NCBI GenBank assembly: GCA_937884605.1
Contig: CALGDM010000028.1
Span: 62,001 to 126,000, forward strand
Length of the DNA stretch: 64,000 nt
Reading direction: 5' to 3'
Source of the DNA: an uncultured Spiribacter sp.
GTDB lineage: Bacteria > Pseudomonadota > Gammaproteobacteria > Nitrococcales > Nitrococcaceae
Part shown: positions 58,578 through 64,000 of the stretch, in pieces
How the letters are laid out: each line of letters starts with the position of its first letter
Position numbering within the stretch: position 1 is the first letter of the stretch
The notes under the pieces: generated by a model
The model's input: the letters and a program-made list of their open reading frames with translations, nothing else
The model's database searches: none
Told to the model about the DNA's origin: nothing
Program-made: the position numbers and the translations under genes

Positions 58578-59836
58578 CAGAACCGATCCGCCGCGTCGCG
58601 GACTTTTGATGGCACGTACGGATCGGCATAGGAGCGGCGAAACACCCATTCATCCAGATAGGCGATCATGCGAATCCCTCGCTGCACAAACGTCGAGAAC
58701 AGAATCTGACCGGGCACATACAAAAGATACCCGAGCGGCGCACGCGAGCCGCTCATGACCCGGGCGACACCATAGACCAGCAGGCCCTGGAGGATGTAGA
58801 TGAGCAGGGTCGCGCCCAGCACCGTCATGGCGCCGTGCGGCCCCAGTGTCCAGAACAGCCAGACGATATAGACGTAGAAACTGATCGACAGAACCACCTG
58901 ATAGAACAGGATATTCGCCATTGCGAGGGCATTCTCCCAACGAAAGCCCCGCCAGAACGGGTCGAAAGCCGCGCCGTATTTGCGCAGCCGAAACCGGATA
59001 ACGCTGCGATTCCAGCGCAGCCGCTGACGGGTGAACCCGCTCAGCGTCCCGGGCACATCGGTCATCGACCAGGCATGCGGAGCAAACGCGACCGCCCAAC
59101 CGGCCCGCCGCAGCTTGTCGGTAATATCGGCATCCTCGCCGGGTCCGACATCCCAGCCCCCCGCCTGCCTGAGGGCCTGCTTTCGGAACACGCCAAAGGC
59201 CCCCGAGACAATCGACAGGATCCCCAGCGCGGCGGTGAATCGGCGTCCAAGGGCGATACTGGTTATATACTCAATCGCCTGAAAGCGCGCCATCAGGGTA
59301 GTCCCGGCATTACGCACGGCCAGATTGCCCGCTACCGCCCCCACCTGGGGATCGGCCATCGGGGCAATCAACTGCTCGAAGGCATCGCGATCGAAGGTGG
59401 TATCAATATCCACGATGCTCACCAGATCATGGCGGGCGTACCCCAGACCCATGTTGATGGCACTGGATTTGCCACCCCGGATGCCAGTGGACACCACCCG
59501 GTCGAGCTCGCCTCGACGCCGCAGCGCCCAGCCAATCTCGCGCATGCGGTCAACCGATCCGTCATCCACCAGAATCAGCTCCAGCTTTTGGTGGGTCTGC
59601 TCGGTGAGCGATCGAACGGTGCGCTGCAGGGCCTCGCCCTCATTGAACCCGACCAGCAAAACGCTGACCGCGGGGCGATGATGGCAGTCCGGTACGCGCC
59701 GTTCCCAGGGCGCTGCCATCAGAATGGCGAGAACGCTCAGGCCGTAGCGCGACAGATCAAAGATGACGTAGTGCCAGAACAGGTAGACAAACCCCTGCAG
59801 ATCGAGCTGACTGAGCAGGGCAATAGAGCTTTCCAT
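58577..59836 (-). CDS. Membrane GT2 family (processive-type) glycosyltransferase
   Basis: VSVLLVGFNEGEALQRTVRSL; VDDGS; DID; GEDADITDKLRRAGW; RQRLRW (QxxRW-type); multiple TMs. Confidence 0.9.
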   Translation of the reverse strand: MESSIALLSQLDLQGFVYLFWHYVIFDLSRYGLSVLAILMAAPWERRVPDCHHRPAVSVLLVGFNEGEALQRTVRSLTEQTHQKLELILVDDGSVDRMREIGWALRRRGELDRVVSTGIRGGKSSAINMGLGYARHDLVSIVDIDTTFDRDAFEQLIAPMADPQVGAVAGNLAVRNAGTTLMARFQAIEYITSIALGRRFTAALGILSIVSGAFGVFRKQALRQAGGWDVGPGEDADITDKLRRAGWAVAFAPHAWSMTDVPGTLSGFTRQRLRWNRSVIRFRLRKYGAAFDPFWRGFRWENALAMANILFYQVVLSISFYVYIVWLFWTLGPHGAMTVLGATLLIYILQGLLVYGVARVMSGSRAPLGYLLYVPGQILFSTFVQRGIRMIAYLDEWVFRRSYADPYVPSKVRDAADRF

Positions 59837-61170
59837 CAGCCGGTCAGTGCCTCGAGCACCGCAGCGGCGGCATCCACCCCCTCGGTGCGCTCGATGGTGA
59901 TTTCCATCGGTCCGGCCACCACCGCCTCAGTGGTATGCCGCAGACGCCGTGCAATGGCCTCGGTTTCGGCGATAGGGGTCTCGGGCAAGAGCACGTAGAC
60001 GATCTGGCCACGGGCTGTGACGGCATCGGTTTGGCGCAGGCATTCAGACAGCACATCCACCAGATGGGCAAAGACCTGCGAGAGACCCCGGCCCCCCAGC
60101 GTATCGCTGATCGCGTCGATGTTGTGCACGCGCACGACCAGTAACGACAATGGGCGCTCGTAACGCCGGGCCTGAGCCTGCTGGAAACGCAGTAAAGTAA
60201 TGAAATCCCTCACCCAGTAACCCACCGAGCCGCGGGCTACGCTCGCCTCGAGACTCAAATGCGGCAGAATGCCGCGATGCAGCGCCGCGACCCCGCCCGG
60301 GGTGATGGCGTAATGCCACCAGGTCCGCGTGTCCATCTGCTCGCTGTCGGTATGCCGATCGCAATCAGTGCATAGAAAACCAACGGCCGGGTCGCTGTTT
60401 TCGGTGCCGCAAGAACCGCATACAAAGACCATGCCCGGTTTATCGTAATCCACGCCGTAATGGCGCAGCAGGCGCTGACACTTGGGGCACTCCAGCGAAT
60501 GCCCACGCAGAAACTCGGACTCCGGCCCCTGGTAGGCACAGCGGTAGTGGTGGACGAGAGCGGCGGGTTTCAGATCGCTACTGCGGCATTCGGTGCACTC
60601 CTCGCGGACATTCAGACGCGAGCCCCCGCACGCCGGGCAGTAGTGGATGCAGTCGAATCGCTCCCGGGCCAGCAATTCCGTCGCGGCCAACTCCTCGAGC
60701 AGCGCCCGAGGGTTCTCGATGCCCCGCAAAGCGGCGTACCGGACGACCATCGGGCGGGTGAAATCCCAGGAGGCATGGAGAGGGGTCTGTCGCGAATAGG
60801 CCATGGCGAGCACGATCAACGCCTCGGTATCGGCCAATGCATCGATGTCCGGGAGTTGCGCGAGTCGCTCCAGCACGGGTCGGGCAACGCCAATCGCCTC
60901 GGCGAGCGCCGCCGGCTGCAGGCTGGGGACACTGTATAGCGCCCCTGACACTGAATGGCCCGAGGCATTGATCACGGGCATCAATGCCCCGTGCGCGGTG
61001 AGCGGGGTTGCGTCCAGCGCCTCGACCGGAGTGCCGGGCATGAGCACCGCCACATCAGCCTGCTCGGGACCATCGGCAACGGTATAGGCGTCGCTAAGCC
61101 AATCCGGGCGGGTCGTCTCCCCCACCATCCATAAACGAACGCGGGCGGTTGCAGAATCCATTCGCATCAT
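59836..61170 (-). CDS. Zinc-ribbon (TackOD1-like) protein with C-terminal degenerate GGDEF-like domain
   Basis: CPAC..CTEC..CPKC..CGSC..CTDC series; C-terminal PLSLLVVRVHNIDAISDTLGGRGLSQVFAHLVDVLSECLRQTDAVTARGQIVYVLLPET resembles GGDEF with the catalytic motif lost. Confidence 0.7.
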   Translation of the reverse strand: MMRMDSATARVRLWMVGETTRPDWLSDAYTVADGPEQADVAVLMPGTPVEALDATPLTAHGALMPVINASGHSVSGALYSVPSLQPAALAEAIGVARPVLERLAQLPDIDALADTEALIVLAMAYSRQTPLHASWDFTRPMVVRYAALRGIENPRALLEELAATELLARERFDCIHYCPACGGSRLNVREECTECRSSDLKPAALVHHYRCAYQGPESEFLRGHSLECPKCQRLLRHYGVDYDKPGMVFVCGSCGTENSDPAVGFLCTDCDRHTDSEQMDTRTWWHYAITPGGVAALHRGILPHLSLEASVARGSVGYWVRDFITLLRFQQAQARRYERPLSLLVVRVHNIDAISDTLGGRGLSQVFAHLVDVLSECLRQTDAVTARGQIVYVLLPETPIAETEAIARRLRHTTEAVVAGPMEITIERTEGVDAAAAVLEALTG

Positions 61171-61199
61171 CGCTTAGTGACTGTAAACTCAGTGTATAC

Positions 61200-61276
61200 G
61201 CCCCGATAGCTCAGCTGGATAGAGCAATCGCCTCCTAAGCGATAGGTCGCAGGTTCGAATCCTGCTCGGGGCGCCA
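61200..61276 (+). tRNA. tRNA-Arg (CCT)
   Basis: GCCCCGATAGCTCAGCTGGATAGAGCAATCGCCTCCTAAGCGATAGGTCGCAGGTTCGAATCCTGCTCGGGGCGCCA. Confidence 0.96.
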
Positions 61277-61285
61277 CTCACCCGC

Positions 61286-61834
61286 TCACGGCCCGGCCGT
61301 TATCCAGCCGATTGACGCATCGAGCGACCACTGCGCCTGCTCGGCATGCGCGTGCATCAGACGGAGTACCTCGTGGGCGTGGCTGCGTGTCAGGGACAGC
61401 CCGGCAATGGCAGCCGGTTCGAGGCGCTCATCCGGCATGCCCGGCAGCGGCTGGCCGAGTAGCGCAATCACGATCTGCTCCTGTTGACTCTCGACCCGGG
61501 CCTCCGTGACCAGCCAGTGCGTCCACTGCGTCGGCGCAGGCGGCGTCTCGGCCGCGCCGGATTCATCCTGATGACGCTGGGCGGCGACCTGCGAGCGCGC
61601 ACCGATGTGCTCCAGGGCCATCACCGCGTCATGGGCGGATTCGCCCTCGGCCGCCGGGTGGGAGCGTTTGAGTGTGTTATTGATCGGCTGCATGAGCCCG
61701 CGCAGCGCCCGCCGGGACAACCACGCCCCCCGGCCCTCGCCCGAGGCCATGGTCAACATCAGCCCAAGACGATCCTCAAGCGCGGAGTAAGTCATTCGAA
61801 TACGATTGGCACGGGGCAGGGACAGCTCAGCCAT
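61286..61834 (-). CDS. Hypothetical protein (182 aa)
   Basis: ORF filling the gap between tRNA-Arg and der; MAELSLPRANRIRMTYSALEDRLGLMLTMASGEGRGAWLSRRALRGLMQP; same strand as der. Confidence 0.65.
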   Translation of the reverse strand: MAELSLPRANRIRMTYSALEDRLGLMLTMASGEGRGAWLSRRALRGLMQPINNTLKRSHPAAEGESAHDAVMALEHIGARSQVAAQRHQDESGAAETPPAPTQWTHWLVTEARVESQQEQIVIALLGQPLPGMPDERLEPAAIAGLSLTRSHAHEVLRLMHAHAEQAQWSLDASIGWITAGP

Positions 61835-61843
61835 TCTATCTTT

Positions 61844-63280
61844 CTAACGGCGATTGCGACGCACGATTCGCTCGCGCTTTTTGCGCTGACGCGGCGTCAG
61901 CGTATTGCGGCGGCCGGCATAGGGGTTGTCGCCGGTGCGCAGTTCCAGCCGAATGGGGGTCCCGTGGAGCTGGAAGGCCTTGCGGAAGCGGTTGATCAGA
62001 AATCGCCGATAGGCATCGGGCAAATCACGGGTCTGGTTGCCGTGGACCACGATGGTGGGTGGGTTTTTACCCCCTTGATGGGCGTAGCGCAGCTTGATGC
62101 GCCGACCGCGGACAAGCGGCGGCTGATGGACGCTGATCGCCTCTTCGAGCACCCGATTGAGCGCCGGTGTCGGCAATTCGCGGCGCGCCGCTGCATGCAC
62201 ATGCGCCACCTCCTCGAGCAGCCGGCCCACGCCCGTGCCATGCAGCGCCGAGATGAATCGGGGTCGGGTAAAGTCGAGAAACCCCAGCTTGACGTCGAGC
62301 TCGCGGCGGATGCGCTCGCGGTTTTCGGTGATCAGCCCATCCCACTTATTGACCGCCAGGACCAGTCCGCGACCGGCGTTGATGGCATGACCGATGAGGT
62401 GGGCATCCTGCTCGGAGATCTCCTGCTGGGCATCGAGCACCATGATCACCACCTGGGCCGCTTCGATGGCCTGCAGGGTCTTGATGACACTGAATTTCTC
62501 CACGCCATCACTGACCCGGCTCCGGCGCCGCACACCGGCGGTATCGATCAGGGTGAAGGGGCGACCATCGCGCTCGAACGGCACCCGGATCGAATCCCGT
62601 GTGGTCCCGGGCATGTCATAGACCAGCACCCGCTCCTCGCCGATGAGACGGTTCACCAGCGTGGACTTGCCAACATTGGGGCGGCCGATGATGGCCACAT
62701 CAATGGGCGCATCGGGCGGGTCGGGCGACTCGGTAACGCGATCGGCGTCGGCTGAATCGAGGGAGTCTGGAGCGGCCCAGGCCTCCCCCAGACAATCCTC
62801 AAGCACCGCACTCATCAGCTGCGTGACCCCGCGCCCCTGCACCGCTGCGATCGGCCAGGGCGAATCCATCCCCAGCGAGTGGAATTCGGCGCCAGCGACG
62901 TCCGCATCAACCCCGTCGATCTTGTTCATGACCAGCCAGACGCGTTTGCCGCGCCGGCGCAGATCGCGGGTCAGGGTCTCGTCGCCGGGGGTAACGCCAA
63001 CCCGCGCGTCGACCAGAAACAGGATGACATCGGCCTCGTCCAGCGCGCGCAGCGCCTGACGCTGCATGTGGTGATAGGTGACATCATCCGGCTCGCCGAG
63101 GCCGCCGGTGTCCACCACCACGTAGGGCGCCGGCCCCAGACGGCCGACGCCATACTGGCGATCACGCGTGAGCCCCGGGAAGTCGGCCACCAGGGCGTCC
63201 CGCGTCCGCGTGAGTCGGTTAAAAAGGGTGGATTTGCCCACATTGGGCCGCCCCACCAGGGCGATTACCGGTTGCTCCAT
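61844..63280 (-). CDS. der: GTPase Der (EngA)
   Basis: Two GTPase domains: [18 protein letters not shown] and [18 protein letters not shown]. Confidence 0.98.
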   Translation of the reverse strand: MEQPVIALVGRPNVGKSTLFNRLTRTRDALVADFPGLTRDRQYGVGRLGPAPYVVVDTGGLGEPDDVTYHHMQRQALRALDEADVILFLVDARVGVTPGDETLTRDLRRRGKRVWLVMNKIDGVDADVAGAEFHSLGMDSPWPIAAVQGRGVTQLMSAVLEDCLGEAWAAPDSLDSADADRVTESPDPPDAPIDVAIIGRPNVGKSTLVNRLIGEERVLVYDMPGTTRDSIRVPFERDGRPFTLIDTAGVRRRSRVSDGVEKFSVIKTLQAIEAAQVVIMVLDAQQEISEQDAHLIGHAINAGRGLVLAVNKWDGLITENRERIRRELDVKLGFLDFTRPRFISALHGTGVGRLLEEVAHVHAAARRELPTPALNRVLEEAISVHQPPLVRGRRIKLRYAHQGGKNPPTIVVHGNQTRDLPDAYRRFLINRFRKAFQLHGTPIRLELRTGDNPYAGRRNTLTPRQRKKRERIVRRNRR

Positions 63281-63328
63281 TGCCTCATGATAGCAGTCGG
63301 CAAGCCCCGTCGGGGTGGCAATCGGCGT

Positions 63329-64000
63329 TCACAGCGCCGCCGCCAGCAAGCGTTGCGTGTACGCGGCCTGCGGGTCGGTAAAAATCCGTTCCGCCGGCCC
63401 CGCCTCCACCACCTTCCCGTCCTGCATGACCAGCATGCGATGGCTCATGGCGCGCACGATCTTCAGGTCGTGACTGATAAACACATAGGCCAGGCCGTGC
63501 CGGGCCTGCAGCGTTCGCAGCAGCTCGACGAGCTGGGTCTGAACACTTCGATCCAGCGCCGAGGTGGGCTCATCCAGCACCACCACGGCCGGCTTCAGGA
63601 CAATGGCGCGGGCCACCGCCACGCGCTGGCGCTGGCCGCCGGAGAGTTCGTGGGGAAAGCGCTCCGCCAGTGCCGGGTCGAGGCCGACTTCGGCAAGGGC
63701 CTCGCGGGCCAGGGCACCGCGCTCGGCGGCATCAGCCCCGATGCGATGCACGGCCAGCCCCTCGCCAATGATCTGCTCGACGGACATCCGCGGGCTGAGA
63801 CTGCCGTAGGGATCCTGAAAAACCACCTGCAGCCGGCGACGCAGGGGTCGCAACGCGCCCTTGCCAAGGCGACTGATATCGCGCCCCTCGAACCGGATCT
63901 CGCCGGTGGCGGCCTGCAGCCGCAGCAGCGCCATCCCCAATGTGGTCTTGCCGGATCCGCTCTCGCCCACCACCCCCAGGGTTTCCCCGGCGCTGACCTG
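63329..64000 (-). CDS. Oligopeptide/YejF-type ABC transporter ATP-binding protein (C-terminal part; continues beyond window)
   Basis: VVGESGSGKTTLGMALLRL; VFQDPYGSLSPRMSVEQII; LSGGQRQRVAVARAI; reading frame open to the window end (QVSAGETLGVVGESG). Confidence 0.92.
   Translation of the reverse strand, partial: QVSAGETLGVVGESGSGKTTLGMALLRLQAATGEIRFEGRDISRLGKGALRPLRRRLQVVFQDPYGSLSPRMSVEQIIGEGLAVHRIGADAAERGALAREALAEVGLDPALAERFPHELSGGQRQRVAVARAIVLKPAVVVLDEPTSALDRSVQTQLVELLRTLQARHGLAYVFISHDLKIVRAMSHRMLVMQDGKVVEAGPAERIFTDPQAAYTQRLLAAAL

Overview
This 64 kb window is chromosomal, GC-rich gammaproteobacterial DNA. Gene content and compactness suggest a streamlined Ectothiorhodospiraceae/Spiribacter-like genome (inference). 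It is almost wholly coding and mostly housekeeping: rpsO(partial)-truB-rbfA-infB-nusA-rimP-tRNA-fMet; a complete 14-gene nuoA-N complex I operon; tRNA-Leu(GAG)-secG-tpiA-glmM-folP-ftsH-rlmE-greA-carBA; an ABC-2 exporter coupled to nicotinate phosphoribosyltransferase; an H-NS-like gene; pdxH-nfeD-adk-bamB-yfgM-hisS-rodZ-pilF-rlmN-ndk; a reduced isc locus; trmJ-suhB-lpxH-like; secFD-yajC-tgt-queA; an entericidin-like small ORF; a 3-gene polysaccharide-type cassette between tRNA-Ala and tRNA-Arg; der; and the end of an oligopeptide-type ABC ATPase. No rRNA, CRISPR, prophage or IS elements were seen. The main points for follow-up are: (1) an isc locus lacking iscR/hscBA/fdx at their usual positions, with an IscU-like protein that has lost all three canonical cluster-ligand cysteines; (2) a translationally coupled zinc-ribbon (TackOD1-like)/degenerate-GGDEF + GT2 + membrane-fusion cassette whose last gene ends inside tRNA-Ala on the opposite strand; (3) an intrinsic terminator placed between a plausible promoter and carA, which looks like an attenuator; (4) an initiator tRNA with a U1:U72 mismatch; and several unknown ORFs.
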